Assembly: GCF_003367355.1 (NCBI RefSeq)
Contig: NZ_CP031413.1
Coordinates: 2,336,921-2,400,920, forward strand
DNA: 64,000 bases
From: Lysobacter sp. TY2-98
GTDB taxonomy: Bacteria > Pseudomonadota > Gammaproteobacteria > Xanthomonadales > Xanthomonadaceae
Direction: 5' to 3'
Part shown: positions 52,582 to 61,705 of the stretch, one piece after another
How the letters are laid out: every line of letters starts with the position of its first letter
Numbering within the stretch: the stretch's first letter is position 1
Made by a program: the position numbers and the translations under genes
Notes under the pieces: model-generated
What the model saw: the letters and a program-made list of their open reading frames with translations, nothing else
Database searches by the model: none
Told to the model about the DNA's origin: nothing

Positions 52582-53619
52582 TCAGGCCTCGACGCGCCAG
52601 CCCACCGTCGCGCCGGCGCGGAACGGCACGAGTTCGTCGCCGCCGACAATCAGCGTCTCCGGCACGGCAACGTCGCCACGCACCAGCGTGATCGTGCCGG
52701 AGTTGCGCGGCAGGCCGTAGAAATCCGCGCCATGGAAACTCGCGAAGCCTTCGAGCCTGTCGAGCGCGCCTGCGTTGTCGAACGCTTCCGCGTACAGCTC
52801 GATCGCGGCGTGCGCCGTGTAGATGCCCGCGCAGCCGCAGCCCGATTCCTTCGCATGCTTCGGATGCGGCGCGCTGTCGGTGCCGAGGAAGAACTTCGGA
52901 TTGCCCGAGATCGCCGCCTTCACCAGCGCCTGGCGATGCAGCTCGCGCTTGAGCACCGGAAGGCAGTAGTGATGCGGCCGCAGGCCGCCGGCGAAGATCG
53001 CGTTGCGGTTGAGCAGCAGGTGGTGGACGGTGATCGTCGCGCCGACGTTGGCCGGCGCATCGGTCACGAACTCGGCTGCCGCGGTGGTCGTGATGTGTTC
53101 GAGCACGATCTTCAGCTGCGGAAAGTCGCGCACCAGCGGGGTCAGCACCCGTTCGATGAAGACCGCTTCGCGGTCGAACACGTCGACGTCGGGATCGGTG
53201 ACTTCGCCGTGCACGAGCAGCGGCAGGCCGACGCGTTGCATGGCGTCCAGCGTCGCGGCGCAACGGCGCAGGTCGCTGACGCCATGGCTTGAATTCGTCG
53301 TCGCATGCGCGGGGTAGAGCTTCACGCCGTGCACGAAACCGCTCGCCTTCGCACGCTCGATCTCCGCGGGCGTCGTGCCCTCGGTGAGATAGAGCGTCAT
53401 CAGCGGTTCGAACGATGCCCCAGCCGGCAGCGCGGCGAGGATGCGATCGCGGTACGACGCGGCGTCATCCGTCGTGACCACTGGCGGCACGAGGTTCGGC
53501 ATGACGATCGCGCGGCCCATCTGGCGCGCGGTGTCGGGCAGCACGTCGCGCAGCATCGCGCCGTCGCGCAGGTGCACGTGCCAGTCGTCGGGGCGGGTGA
53601 TGGTGAGGCGGTCGGTCAT
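52582..53619 (-). CDS. pyrC: Dihydroorotase
   Basis: A 345-residue enzyme very close to E. coli PyrC in length and motifs. It has [13 protein letters not shown] (metal His-x-His), the carboxylated Lys in [18 protein letters not shown], His ligands in LLVHGEV and LEHITT, and the catalytic Asp in [15 protein letters not shown]. It closes N-carbamoyl-aspartate to dihydroorotate in pyrimidine synthesis. It starts at ATG 53619 in a 4-base overlap with the tsaC stop, so it is the last gene of the bioD-tsaC-pyrC operon. Confidence 0.96.
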   Translation of the reverse strand: MTDRLTITRPDDWHVHLRDGAMLRDVLPDTARQMGRAIVMPNLVPPVVTTDDAASYRDRILAALPAGASFEPLMTLYLTEGTTPAEIERAKASGFVHGVKLYPAHATTNSSHGVSDLRRCAATLDAMQRVGLPLLVHGEVTDPDVDVFDREAVFIERVLTPLVRDFPQLKIVLEHITTTAAAEFVTDAPANVGATITVHHLLLNRNAIFAGGLRPHHYCLPVLKRELHRQALVKAAISGNPKFFLGTDSAPHPKHAKESGCGCAGIYTAHAAIELYAEAFDNAGALDRLEGFASFHGADFYGLPRNSGTITLVRGDVAVPETLIVGGDELVPFRAGATVGWRVEA

Positions 53620-54617
53620 GCGTGCAAGTCTGACGCATCGGGCGCGCCATCGCCGAGACCCGCCGCACGGCGCAGGCGATCCTGCAGCGCTTCGCTGATG
53701 CCCTCGCGAAGCGGCGGCACGACGGCGACGACGATGTCGAGCCCGAGCGCGTCCGCATCCCGCAGCCGCTGGTAGAGCTCGCGGGCCTGGGCGTCGGCAT
53801 CCTGCGGCAGGCCGAGCCAGTCGATGCCGGCTTCCATCGGCGCCTTCGTCGACAGCAGACCCACACGTGCGCCGCCCGCGTGGAAGCAGCGCGCAAGGCT
53901 GACCGCTTCCGCGTCGCTCGCGAGCAGTACCTTCGCGCGTGGCGCGTAATGCGACGGCTTGCGACCGGGCGCGGGCGTCGCGTTCTCGCCCGCATGGCGC
54001 ACGCGTTGGCCGAGCACGCGTTCGAGCATCTCGACCGTCACCGCACCGGGCCGCAGCAGCACCGGCTCGTCGCCGGAAAGATCGACGATGGTGGATTCGA
54101 TGCCGACATCGCAGGCGCCGCCTTCGAGCACGAGGTCGACGCGATCGCCCAGTTCCTCGCGCACGTGCATCGCGCGCGTCGGGCTGACGCGCCCGTAGCG
54201 GTTCGCCGATGGCGCGGCGAGTCCGCCGTCGAACGCCCGCAGCAGTGCGAGCGCGACGGGATGCCGCGGCACGCGCAGCGCGACGGTGTCGAGGCCGCCG
54301 GTCACCGCGTCGGGCACGCCCTCGGCGCGCCGCAGCACCATCGCGAGCGGACCGGGCCAGAACGCCGCCGCGAGTTTCTGCGCGGCTTCGGGCACGTACG
54401 ATGACCACCGCGGCAACGCCTGCGCGGAGGCGATGTGCACGATCAGCGGATGGTCGGACGGGCGACCCTTCGCCGCGAAAATCTTCGCGACGGCCTCTGC
54501 ATCGCGCGCGTTCGCGCCGAGGCCGTAGACCGTTTCAGTCGGGAACGCGACGAGCCGCCCCGCACGCAGCAGGTCGACCGCGCGTTCGATATCGGTGTCG
54601 CGCGCGTGCATGGTCAT
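53616..54617 (-). CDS. L-threonylcarbamoyladenylate synthase (YrdC-Sua5 type)
   Basis: A 333-residue protein. The N-terminal YrdC/TsaC domain (residues 5-200) has [32 protein letters not shown] and [11 protein letters not shown], which bind ATP, bicarbonate and threonine. The C-terminal Sua5 domain (about 225-330) follows a linker with [13 protein letters not shown]. It makes the threonylcarbamoyl-AMP used for t6A tRNA modification. Both ends overlap neighbours by 4 bases (ATGA), which fixes the start at 54617, and it sits between biotin and pyrimidine genes. Confidence 0.92.
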   Translation of the reverse strand: MTMHARDTDIERAVDLLRAGRLVAFPTETVYGLGANARDAEAVAKIFAAKGRPSDHPLIVHIASAQALPRWSSYVPEAAQKLAAAFWPGPLAMVLRRAEGVPDAVTGGLDTVALRVPRHPVALALLRAFDGGLAAPSANRYGRVSPTRAMHVREELGDRVDLVLEGGACDVGIESTIVDLSGDEPVLLRPGAVTVEMLERVLGQRVRHAGENATPAPGRKPSHYAPRAKVLLASDAEAVSLARCFHAGGARVGLLSTKAPMEAGIDWLGLPQDADAQARELYQRLRDADALGLDIVVAVVPPLREGISEALQDRLRRAAGLGDGAPDASDLHA

Positions 54618-55303
54618 GCCGCACGCGCCTGCAGATCGTCGAGGAGCGATGCGAGCACGTCGGCCTCGCTCGACCACGCGTCGCGCCCGGCCTCCCCGCC
54701 GTGCGGGAACTCGATGACCGGGATCGCAAGGCGTCGACGCAGGGCACCGGCGTTGTCCATTGCGACGTCGACGTCGCGCGACGTGCGGTTCAGCACGATC
54801 GCCGCGATGTCGAGTCCGCGTTTCTGCACGGCATCGATCGTCAGCAGCACATGGTTCAGCGCACCTAATCGGTCCGCCGCGACGATCAGCACCGGCAGGC
54901 CGAGCGCAGTCGCGAGATCCGCGTTCAACGCACCGTCCGCGATGGGGGAATAGAAGCCACCCGCGCCTTCGACCAGCGCGAAATCGTCGGCGGAGACATC
55001 CCGCCGCGCGGCATCGACGAGTCGCTGCAGCGGCAGTGCAACGTTCTCGAGCGCCGCAGCGCGTTCGGGCGAAAGCGCCGCGCGCAGCGTCAGTGAACAG
55101 ACGACGTCGATCGCTTCGTGCGCGCCGGCCGCTTCCCGCAGCGCCAGTGCATCCGTCGGACCCACGCGCGCGTCGACACCCGATTCCACCGGCTTGCGCG
55201 CATGCACGCGCACGTCGCGGCGCGTCAGTGCGTGCGCGAGGGCGGTGGCGACGCGGGTCTTGCCCACGCCGGTGTCGGTTCCGGTAACGAACAGGCCATG
55301 CAT
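54614..55303 (-). CDS. bioD: Dethiobiotin synthetase
   Basis: A 229-residue protein with the P-loop FVTGTDTGVGKTRVATAL at its N terminus, the substrate-side KPVESGV, the LVEGAGGFYSPI block (E-G-A-G-G) and LIVAADRLGALNHVLLT. It makes dethiobiotin from 7,8-diaminopelargonate, CO2 and ATP. The start is taken at ATG 55303, where the P-loop begins at the proper distance. Its stop overlaps the tsaC-type gene by 4 bases. No other biotin genes are in the window. Confidence 0.95.
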   Translation of the reverse strand: MHGLFVTGTDTGVGKTRVATALAHALTRRDVRVHARKPVESGVDARVGPTDALALREAAGAHEAIDVVCSLTLRAALSPERAAALENVALPLQRLVDAARRDVSADDFALVEGAGGFYSPIADGALNADLATALGLPVLIVAADRLGALNHVLLTIDAVQKRGLDIAAIVLNRTSRDVDVAMDNAGALRRRLAIPVIEFPHGGEAGRDAWSSEADVLASLLDDLQARAA

Positions 55304-55365
55304 GCGCGCATTGTCCGCGCGGACGACGCCGGGGTCGACCGCGCGGGCGGAACGCCGCGTGCCGG

Positions 55366-57426
55366 TCAGAAGGTGCCGGACACTTCCAGCTTCAGGACCG
55401 GCCCGATGCGGCGGTCGCGAACCTCGTGGAAATCCAGCGGATCGGTGCGACGGCCGTCGTAGACGTAGCGGTCGCGATAGCTCCCCGCGCCGAAGAGGTT
55501 GCTGAGCGTGCCGCGCACGGTCAGGCCGAAGAAGTCCTTGCGCTCGACGAACACCGAACCCCAGACCGGGCCTTCCCACGTGTGGTCGATTTCGGTCAGC
55601 CGCACGTTGCGCGAGTCCAGCTCGTGGTTGACGTCGAAGCCCCAGGCCCACGGCGTCCCGGGTACGTCGTTGCGCAGTGCCACGTCCCAGAAGTGGATCA
55701 GGCTCCAGCTGGTGCGGCGTCGCTCGCCCGTCAGCGGATCCTTGACGCTGCTCTGCTGCACCCACCAGCGCGTATCGAGCTTCGCGCCGCGCCAGCCGAG
55801 CGGATCGAACTTCCACGTGCCCTTCCACTCGAGGCCGTATTCGCGGGCGCTGTCGATGTTGCCGGGGCTTTCGCCGTCGGTGCCGATCGGGATCGTGTCG
55901 ATGAAATCGTCGAAGCGGTGGTCGTACAGGCGCAGCGTGGTCGTGCCCCACTCGCCGAGCGTGCGCGTGGTTTCGACTTCGAACTCCCAGCTCTGCTGCG
56001 GCACGAGGTCGGGGTTGCCGGCGTTCTGGCTGCCGTCGTTGAGGTTCACCGATGCGAGGAAGTCGTAGAAGTTGAGCTGGCCCACCTTGCGCTGCAGCTT
56101 GAAGTTGACGTCGAGCACATCGCTCGCCTTCCACGCCAGCGACATCGAGCCCTTGGGCCGGATGAATTCGCGTGTCAGCCCGCCCGCGCCCACCTGCTGC
56201 AGCTTCGAGTACTCACCACCGGCCGACATCTGGAACTTCAGCGATGCACCAAACGGCCGACCCCAGCTGCCCATGAGCTCGTAGCGGTCCTCCTGCACCG
56301 TCGCATTCGCGCCCGGCAGTGGCACGCCCACGAAATTCCCGCCGGTGTCGAGCACGGCAATGCTCGATGCACTGTCGAGCGAGTTGAATGCGCCTTCCGC
56401 CGAGATGCGCCAGTCGTTCTTGCCGGTCGTCCACTTGTACTCGGCGCGCGCGATCTTTTCCGACTCCTCGCTGTCGCGCGCGAAGCGGCTTCCGTTGTCC
56501 GGCGCGGAGCCGTCGACGTAATGCGTCACCACCGTCTGGTCGTACGGCTGGTGCTTGTAGCGATCGAGGCCGATCAGCTTGAGCTTGCCGATGCCGAGTC
56601 CGAATTCGTAGTCGCCGCCGATTTCGTACGAATGCCCGCCTTCGTTCTCCCGCACCGCGCGCGTGCGATCCGGCAGGCCGGGCCCGCTGCGCGTACCGAC
56701 TTCACGGTAGTGGTAGAACTCCCTCGACACCGACGCATTGAGGTTGGCGATGTCGCCATCCGCCGCGGTGTAGGTCAGGCGCGTGCTGAGCGTGGGATTG
56801 TCGGACTCGCCGGTCCAGGCGTCGTCGCGCACATCGCGCACGCTACCGTCGGCGTTGTAGATCACCGTGCCGCCGCCGGCGCCGCTGTGGTTGCCGTTGT
56901 TGCTCAGGCCGACGTTGTACTGCAGCGCGCCGGCGGAACCGCTCACCGACACGTCGCCGCGCGTGATCTGCGGCCGCGTGTAGTACTTGCGGATGTCCGG
57001 CTTCCACGACCACTGCCCGCTCATGCCGCCGGGCTTGGTGACGACGTTCGCGACCAGACCGGTGAGGCCGGGGATCGCCAGCGACGAGCCGTCGACGATC
57101 TCGATGCGCACGACGTTCGCCGCGGGAATGCGCGTCATCTCGGTGAGCACGTCGTTGGACTTGCCCGAAATGCGCTGGCCATTGATGACGACGTTGCCGG
57201 TCGCCTCGCCGAAGCCGCGTTCCTGGTCCGCCTGGCGGATCACGAAGCCGGGCACCTGCTTGAGCATGTCCAGCGCGTTGTGCGGGTTGTAGCGCGCGAA
57301 ATCCGCGGGCACGTAGGTGTGCACGGCGGGTGCGGTGGCGGCGGGCGTGGCGTCCTGCGCGTGTAGCGTGGAGGCGGCAAGCAGCAGCGCAACGCAGAGC
57401 GCCGTACGGGTCGGGCGACGGGTCAT
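55366..57426 (-). CDS. TonB-dependent outer-membrane receptor
   Basis: A 686-residue protein with a signal peptide (residues 1-23, ending LHAQ). The plug domain (about 40-170) has YNPHNALDMLKQVPGFVI and NVVINGQRISGK, and the rest is beta-barrel with regular aromatic strand ends. The last residues, VLKLEVSGTF, end in Phe as expected for BAM insertion. No classical TonB box is obvious after the signal. Substrate unknown; the gene stands alone and no uptake operon is next to it, so iron or carbohydrate uptake cannot be chosen. Confidence 0.92.
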   Translation of the reverse strand: MTRRPTRTALCVALLLAASTLHAQDATPAATAPAVHTYVPADFARYNPHNALDMLKQVPGFVIRQADQERGFGEATGNVVINGQRISGKSNDVLTEMTRIPAANVVRIEIVDGSSLAIPGLTGLVANVVTKPGGMSGQWSWKPDIRKYYTRPQITRGDVSVSGSAGALQYNVGLSNNGNHSGAGGGTVIYNADGSVRDVRDDAWTGESDNPTLSTRLTYTAADGDIANLNASVSREFYHYREVGTRSGPGLPDRTRAVRENEGGHSYEIGGDYEFGLGIGKLKLIGLDRYKHQPYDQTVVTHYVDGSAPDNGSRFARDSEESEKIARAEYKWTTGKNDWRISAEGAFNSLDSASSIAVLDTGGNFVGVPLPGANATVQEDRYELMGSWGRPFGASLKFQMSAGGEYSKLQQVGAGGLTREFIRPKGSMSLAWKASDVLDVNFKLQRKVGQLNFYDFLASVNLNDGSQNAGNPDLVPQQSWEFEVETTRTLGEWGTTTLRLYDHRFDDFIDTIPIGTDGESPGNIDSAREYGLEWKGTWKFDPLGWRGAKLDTRWWVQQSSVKDPLTGERRRTSWSLIHFWDVALRNDVPGTPWAWGFDVNHELDSRNVRLTEIDHTWEGPVWGSVFVERKDFFGLTVRGTLSNLFGAGSYRDRYVYDGRRTDPLDFHEVRDRRIGPVLKLEVSGTF

Positions 57427-57516
57427 GGACGAACCTTCGGAGTGCGGGACGTCGCGACGCGATCGTCGTCGACACCGGCATTGATGCGTAGCCGTCGCCG
57501 AAGGTTTAAACGCCGT

Positions 57517-57843
57517 TTATCGGTGGTGCGACGCGCCGCGCAGCCAGCGTCGCCGCACGAGCCACGCGACCAGCATCACCGCGAGGAACACGCCGTAGCC
57601 CGATGCGGTGGCGAGCACCTGCCGCCAGATGTTGCCGGCCGGGCCCGTCGGTACCGCATAGCCATGCGCCCACCGCACGACCACGCCGCACGCGATCACG
57701 GCGATCGCGATCGCCACGAGATCGAACAGGCGACGCACCGCGGTGCGCGGCTGGCGCGGATACCACCAGAACAGGCCCGCGAGAACGGCGAACCACGGCA
57801 GGAACAGGATCAGCGGGAGGAGCTGCTGCAGCTGCAGGCTCAT
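57517..57843 (-). CDS. Small inner-membrane protein, three helices
   Basis: A 108-residue protein with helices at about 7-26, 38-57 and 79-99. A positively charged tail ends RRRWLRGASHHR. It begins with a 4-base overlap with the trpS stop (ATGA), so it is translated with trpS. I recognise no family. Confidence 0.75.
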   Translation of the reverse strand: MSLQLQQLLPLILFLPWFAVLAGLFWWYPRQPRTAVRRLFDLVAIAIAVIACGVVVRWAHGYAVPTGPAGNIWRQVLATASGYGVFLAVMLVAWLVRRRWLRGASHHR

Positions 57844-59123
57844 GCCGCGGCTTCGGCCATCTCGGCGAGCGCGGCGTCGACTTCGTCGCGCGTGGCGCCT
57901 TCTGCGAGCAGCGCCTCGTCGTCGAGGCGTGCCGCCTGCTTGAGCGCCGCCACGCGCTGGCCCGCCTCGCGCGGCGCATCGAAGCCCGCGCTCTGCAGCA
58001 GCACGCGATCCCCGCGCACGAGCTTGAAGTAGAAACGACCATCGTTCTCGCGGTACTGCTTGAACGTCGCCGGCGCGGGCCTGTCGTCGGCCTTCGACAC
58101 CGCCACCGACGCCTTCGACAGATCGCGCAGGCCCACCGCATCGCGCAGGTCGGCGAGCAGCGGCATCGCATAGCGCGCGCGCAGGCGCGCCGCGCCGTCG
58201 CGCAGGATCGCCTCGATGTCGGCGGGCTTGGCAATCAGCGCTTCGTACTTCTCGCGCATCGGCGAGATTTCGGCGTCGATGCGTTCGAACAGCGCCTGCT
58301 TGGCGTCGCCCCACGCGATGCCCGATTCGAAGGCGCGGCGCATCTCGGCCGCCTGCTCCGCGCTCGCGAACGCCTGGTAGAGCTGGAACACGTTCGATGC
58401 GTCGGGGTCCTTCGCTTCGCCCGGCGCGCGCGAGTCGGTGACGATCGAATAGATCAGCTTCTTCAGCTGCTCGCGCGGTGCGAACAGCGGAATCACGTTG
58501 TCGTAGCTCTTCGACATCTTGCGGCCGTCGAGGCCCGGAAGCGTCGCAACGTGTTCTTCGATCGCCGCTTCCGGCAGCGTGAAATGTTCGCCGAACAGAT
58601 GGTTGAAGCGCTGGCCGAAGTCGCGCGCCATCTCGATGTGCTGGATCTGGTCGCGGCCGACCGGCACCTTGTTGGCGTTGAAGATGAGGATGTCCGCGGC
58701 CATCAGCACCGGGTACATGAACAGGCCTGCGGTGATGCCCGCATCGTCGTCCTCGCCCGCTTCGCGGTTCTTGTCGACGGACGCCTTGTAGGCATGCGCG
58801 CGGTTGAGGATGCCCTTGCCGGCCACGCAGGTGAGCAGCCACGTGAGTTCCGGAATCTCCGGGATGTCGCTCTGCCGGTAGAACCAGACCTGCGACGGAT
58901 CCAGACCTGCGGCGAGCCAGCTCGCGGCGATCTCGAGGGTGGAGCGCTGAACGCGTGCCGGATCCTGCACCTTGATGAGTGCGTGGTAGTCGGCGAGGAA
59001 ATAGAAGCTTTCGACCGACGGGTCGCGGCTGGCTTCGAGCGCCGGCCGGATCGCACCGGCGTAGTTGCCCAGGTGCGGCGTGCCCGAGGTGGTGATGCCG
59101 GTGAGGACGCGGGTGCGGGTCAT
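57840..59123 (-). CDS. trpS: Tryptophanyl-tRNA synthetase with extra C-terminal domain
   Basis: A 427-residue class I synthetase. ITTSGTPHLGNYAG carries the HIGH-like signature, GRKMSKSYDN the KMSKS loop, and VGRDQIQHIEMARDFGQRFN is typical. The catalytic core ends near residue 345. About 80 further residues follow, with FKQYRENDGRFYFKLVRG and LLQSAGFDAPREAGQR, which resemble the YegP/DUF1508 fold; most bacterial TrpS proteins (about 330-350 residues) lack them. It attaches tryptophan to tRNA-Trp. It is first in a two-gene operon with a small membrane protein. Confidence 0.95.
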   Translation of the reverse strand: MTRTRVLTGITTSGTPHLGNYAGAIRPALEASRDPSVESFYFLADYHALIKVQDPARVQRSTLEIAASWLAAGLDPSQVWFYRQSDIPEIPELTWLLTCVAGKGILNRAHAYKASVDKNREAGEDDDAGITAGLFMYPVLMAADILIFNANKVPVGRDQIQHIEMARDFGQRFNHLFGEHFTLPEAAIEEHVATLPGLDGRKMSKSYDNVIPLFAPREQLKKLIYSIVTDSRAPGEAKDPDASNVFQLYQAFASAEQAAEMRRAFESGIAWGDAKQALFERIDAEISPMREKYEALIAKPADIEAILRDGAARLRARYAMPLLADLRDAVGLRDLSKASVAVSKADDRPAPATFKQYRENDGRFYFKLVRGDRVLLQSAGFDAPREAGQRVAALKQAARLDDEALLAEGATRDEVDAALAEMAEAAA

Positions 59124-59269
59124 CGTGGTGCGCGAAAGCGTTCGGTCCGCGAGTTTACCGTGCAGCGCGCGAACGCCCGCCCGGGCCTCGGGCTGAACGA
59201 CGCGGCGCCCGGCAACCCCGCGACCGCGCGGTGCGCGTTGAACCCGATACCCGTCCTGCGAGCATCGCC

Positions 59270-60055
59270 ATGTCCCGCCCGTCCCGCACCCGCTTCCTCC
59301 TCGCCGCCCTGCTCACCGTCGCCGGAGCCGCCCACGCGCGGAACTGGAGCGGCGGCCGTGTCGACATGACGGTCATCGACCGCGACGACGGTCGCGAACT
59401 GCCCGAATACCGCTACCGCAGCCAGGACTGGGTGGCGGGCACACCGGGCCATCGCTATGCGGTGCGCCTGACCAACCGCAGCGCATCCCGCGTGCTGGTG
59501 ATGCTCAGCGTCGACGGCGTGAACGCCGTGACCGGCCAGACCGCGAGTGCCGACCAGGCCGGCTACGTGCTCGAGCCGTACGCGACCACCGAACTCACCG
59601 GCTGGCGCAAGTCGCTGCAGCACGTCGCGCAGTTCTACTTTTCCGATGTTGGCGACAGCTATGCCGCGCGCACCGGGCGGCCGCGCAATGTCGGCGTGAT
59701 CGGCATTGCGGTGTTCGATGAAGCACGCCCCTTGCCACCGCCTCCAGCGCCACCGGTGTACATGCCCGAACGACGCGAAGCCGACGCGGCGGCGAGTGCC
59801 CAGGCGGCGCCGAAGGCCGGGATGCGCGCCCAGCAGGCGATCGGCACCGGTCATGGCGATGCCGAATACTCGCCGGTGTCGCGCACGGGCTTCGTGCGGA
59901 CAAGCCGCTCACCCGCCCAGGTGAGCGAGATCCGCTACGACGACGTGTACGCGCTGGTGAAGCGCGGCGTCATTCCTTATGCGGAGCACTACGCGCGGGG
60001 TCCGCAGGCGTTTCCCGGCAGCGGTTTCGTGCCCGATCCACCGCCGGGCTGGTGA
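59270..60055 (+). CDS. Exported hypothetical protein
   Basis: A 261-residue protein with a signal peptide (MSRPSRTRFLLAALLTVAGAAHA). The first 150 residues look like a beta-sandwich (YAVRLTNRSASRVLVMLSVDGVN and then TELTGWRKSLQHVAQFYFSD). A Pro-rich linker (PLPPPPAPPVYMPE) and an Ala-rich tail follow. It is likely periplasmic or surface located. I recognise no family. ATG 59270 is chosen for the signal peptide, and the gene ends shortly before a strong hairpin. Confidence 0.75.
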   Translation: MSRPSRTRFLLAALLTVAGAAHARNWSGGRVDMTVIDRDDGRELPEYRYRSQDWVAGTPGHRYAVRLTNRSASRVLVMLSVDGVNAVTGQTASADQAGYVLEPYATTELTGWRKSLQHVAQFYFSDVGDSYAARTGRPRNVGVIGIAVFDEARPLPPPPAPPVYMPERREADAAASAQAAPKAGMRAQQAIGTGHGDAEYSPVSRTGFVRTSRSPAQVSEIRYDDVYALVKRGVIPYAEHYARGPQAFPGSGFVPDPPPGW

Positions 60056-60065
60056 CGCGAAAACA

Positions 60066-60093
60066 CGAAGGGCCGGATTGCTCCGGCCCTTCG
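60066..60093. terminator. Bidirectional terminator hairpin
   Basis: A perfect 12-bp stem, CGAAGGGCCGGA with TCCGGCCCTTCG, and a 4-base loop. It lies between the convergent exported-protein gene and the entericidin-like gene. On the minus strand it is followed by TGTTTT, so it works best for that direction. Confidence 0.75.
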
Positions 60094-60117
60094 CATGTCA
60101 GCTGCAATGCGCTGGGA

Positions 60118-60270
60118 TCAGCACTTGCCGTCCTTGCAGTCCTGCGCCTTGTCTTCGACCTTCTCGCCGACCTTCTGCACATCCTTGCCGGCGCCCGCCA
60201 TCGTGTTGCAGGCGGTGAGGGTGCTCATCGAGAACATGGCGAGGAGGAGCAGGGCAGTGAGTCGCTTCAT
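60118..60270 (-). CDS. Entericidin A/B-like small lipoprotein
   Basis: A 50-residue lipoprotein with signal MKRLTALLLLAMFSMSTLTAC (Cys 21 acylated) and a mature part AGAGKDVQKVGEKVEDKAQD, the composition of the entericidin family. In E. coli entericidins are stress-related membrane-anchored peptides, one toxic and one protective; single copies in other bacteria have unclear roles. The start is ATG 60270. A hairpin follows the stop. Confidence 0.83.
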   Translation of the reverse strand: MKRLTALLLLAMFSMSTLTACNTMAGAGKDVQKVGEKVEDKAQDCKDGKC

Positions 60271-60420
60271 GGTGTCATCTCCAGGGTCGCCGCGATGCGG
60301 CATGGGAAATCCGTGCGGCGATGACACGATTTCGCGCGTGAACCCGATGTCGACTGTTGCTTCGATCGCGTGTTTCCCGTCACGCAACATTCAGACGGAC
60401 GACGACATCGCGCTCACGCA

Positions 60421-61344
60421 TCAATCACGCAGCAGCGTGGACTTGCCGAACAGGCTCTCGACGAGATCGACCGCCAGAATCGCCGTGCGGTTGTGATCGT
60501 CGATGAGCGGATTGAGCTCCATGATGTCCAGCGAACCGAGTCGACCGGTGTCGCAGATCATCTCCATCACCAGCGACGCCTCGCGATACGTCGGCCCGCC
60601 GAGCACCGTGGTGCCGACGCCGGGGGCGATCGAGGGATCGAGGAAATCCACGTCGAAACTCACGTGCAGGTGCGTGTCGTCGTCCATGCCGTCGAGCGCT
60701 TCCTCCATCGCCGCGCGCATGCCGATCTCGTCGATATAGCGCATGTCGTAGACGTCGATACCGTGCTGGCGGATCAGGCGACGCTCGCCTTCGTCGACCG
60801 AACGGATACCGATCTGGCGGATGTCTTCCGCGCGCACCGCCGGCGCGCTGCCGCCGAGATGCGTCAGCGCCTGCGGACCGAGGCCGCACAGGCAGGCGAC
60901 CGGCATGCCGTGGATGTTGCCCGACGGCGTGACCTCGCTCGTATTGAAATCGGCATGCGCATCGAGCCACAGCACGCGCAGCTTCTTGCCGTTCTCGCGA
61001 CACCAGCGCGCGACGCCGGTGATCGAGCCGAGACCGAGGCAGTGATCGCCGCCGAGCAGGATCGGCATGCGCCCACCGGACAGCTCGCCGTACATCGCCT
61101 CCATCACCAGCCGATTCCATTCGGTGACTTCGGCGATGTGGCGATACCCGTCGACGGCGTCGAGCCACGGGTTGCGCGGGCCGTCGAGATTGCCGCGGTC
61201 GCGGACGTCCACGCCGCGCGCGATCAGTGCTTCACCGAGGCCTGCGATGCGCAGGGCCTCCGGCCCCAGGCGCGCGCCGCGATGGCCGGCGCCGACATCA
61301 GTCGGGGCCCCGATCAGGGTGACGGGGAAAGGGGTACGGGACAT
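60421..61344 (-). CDS. rocF: Arginase
   Basis: A 307-residue enzyme of the ureohydrolase family, the usual arginase length. The manganese ligands are in GGDHCLGLGS, WLDAHADFNT and FDVDFLDPS (H, D-x-H-x-D and D-x-D), and the substrate-binding SGNIHGMP segment is present. It hydrolyses arginine to ornithine and urea. The ATG at 61344 precedes TPFPVTLIGAPTDVGAGHRG, a typical N terminus. It is monocistronic. Agmatinase is a less likely alternative. Confidence 0.93.
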   Translation of the reverse strand: MSRTPFPVTLIGAPTDVGAGHRGARLGPEALRIAGLGEALIARGVDVRDRGNLDGPRNPWLDAVDGYRHIAEVTEWNRLVMEAMYGELSGGRMPILLGGDHCLGLGSITGVARWCRENGKKLRVLWLDAHADFNTSEVTPSGNIHGMPVACLCGLGPQALTHLGGSAPAVRAEDIRQIGIRSVDEGERRLIRQHGIDVYDMRYIDEIGMRAAMEEALDGMDDDTHLHVSFDVDFLDPSIAPGVGTTVLGGPTYREASLVMEMICDTGRLGSLDIMELNPLIDDHNRTAILAVDLVESLFGKSTLLRD

Positions 61345-61440
61345 GCGGAGCTCTCCGCGTCCGGGCGCCGCGACAACCCCGTCCCAGCAGGCCCGGCCGG
61401 TGCCCGCATTGTATCGGCCGGGCGCTGCACGCCCGCCGGC

Positions 61441-61692
61441 TCAGCGCGGTTCGCCGTCCGGCACGCCGCGGTCGTCGCTGCGCACGTCGGCCGACGACGG
61501 CGTACTGCGTGCCGCGCGACGCCAGGCCTCCGCTTCGGTCGCCGCCGACAGATCATCGTCGTCGCGACCTTCGATCGCCTGGCGATCATCGAGCTCGGTG
61601 TCGATGCGATCCGCGCCGCGAGCAGTGGGATCCGCATCGCCCTGTCGACCGATGCCGCTGCGCGGCACGCCGCCCGATAGGTTGCCTGCCAT
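61441..61692 (-). CDS. Small polar disordered protein
   Basis: An 83-residue protein (MAGNLSGGVPRSGIGRQGDA...) rich in Asp, Arg, Ala and Gly with no hydrophobic core, so probably disordered. A good GAGGAG site precedes the ATG at 61692, which supports it as a real gene. It starts 13 bases after the PAS-GGDEF-EAL gene stop and may be co-transcribed with it. No family recognised. Confidence 0.65.
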   Translation of the reverse strand: MAGNLSGGVPRSGIGRQGDADPTARGADRIDTELDDRQAIEGRDDDDLSAATEAEAWRRAARSTPSSADVRSDDRGVPDGEPR

Positions 61693-61705
61693 GTCGCTCT
61701 CCTCG

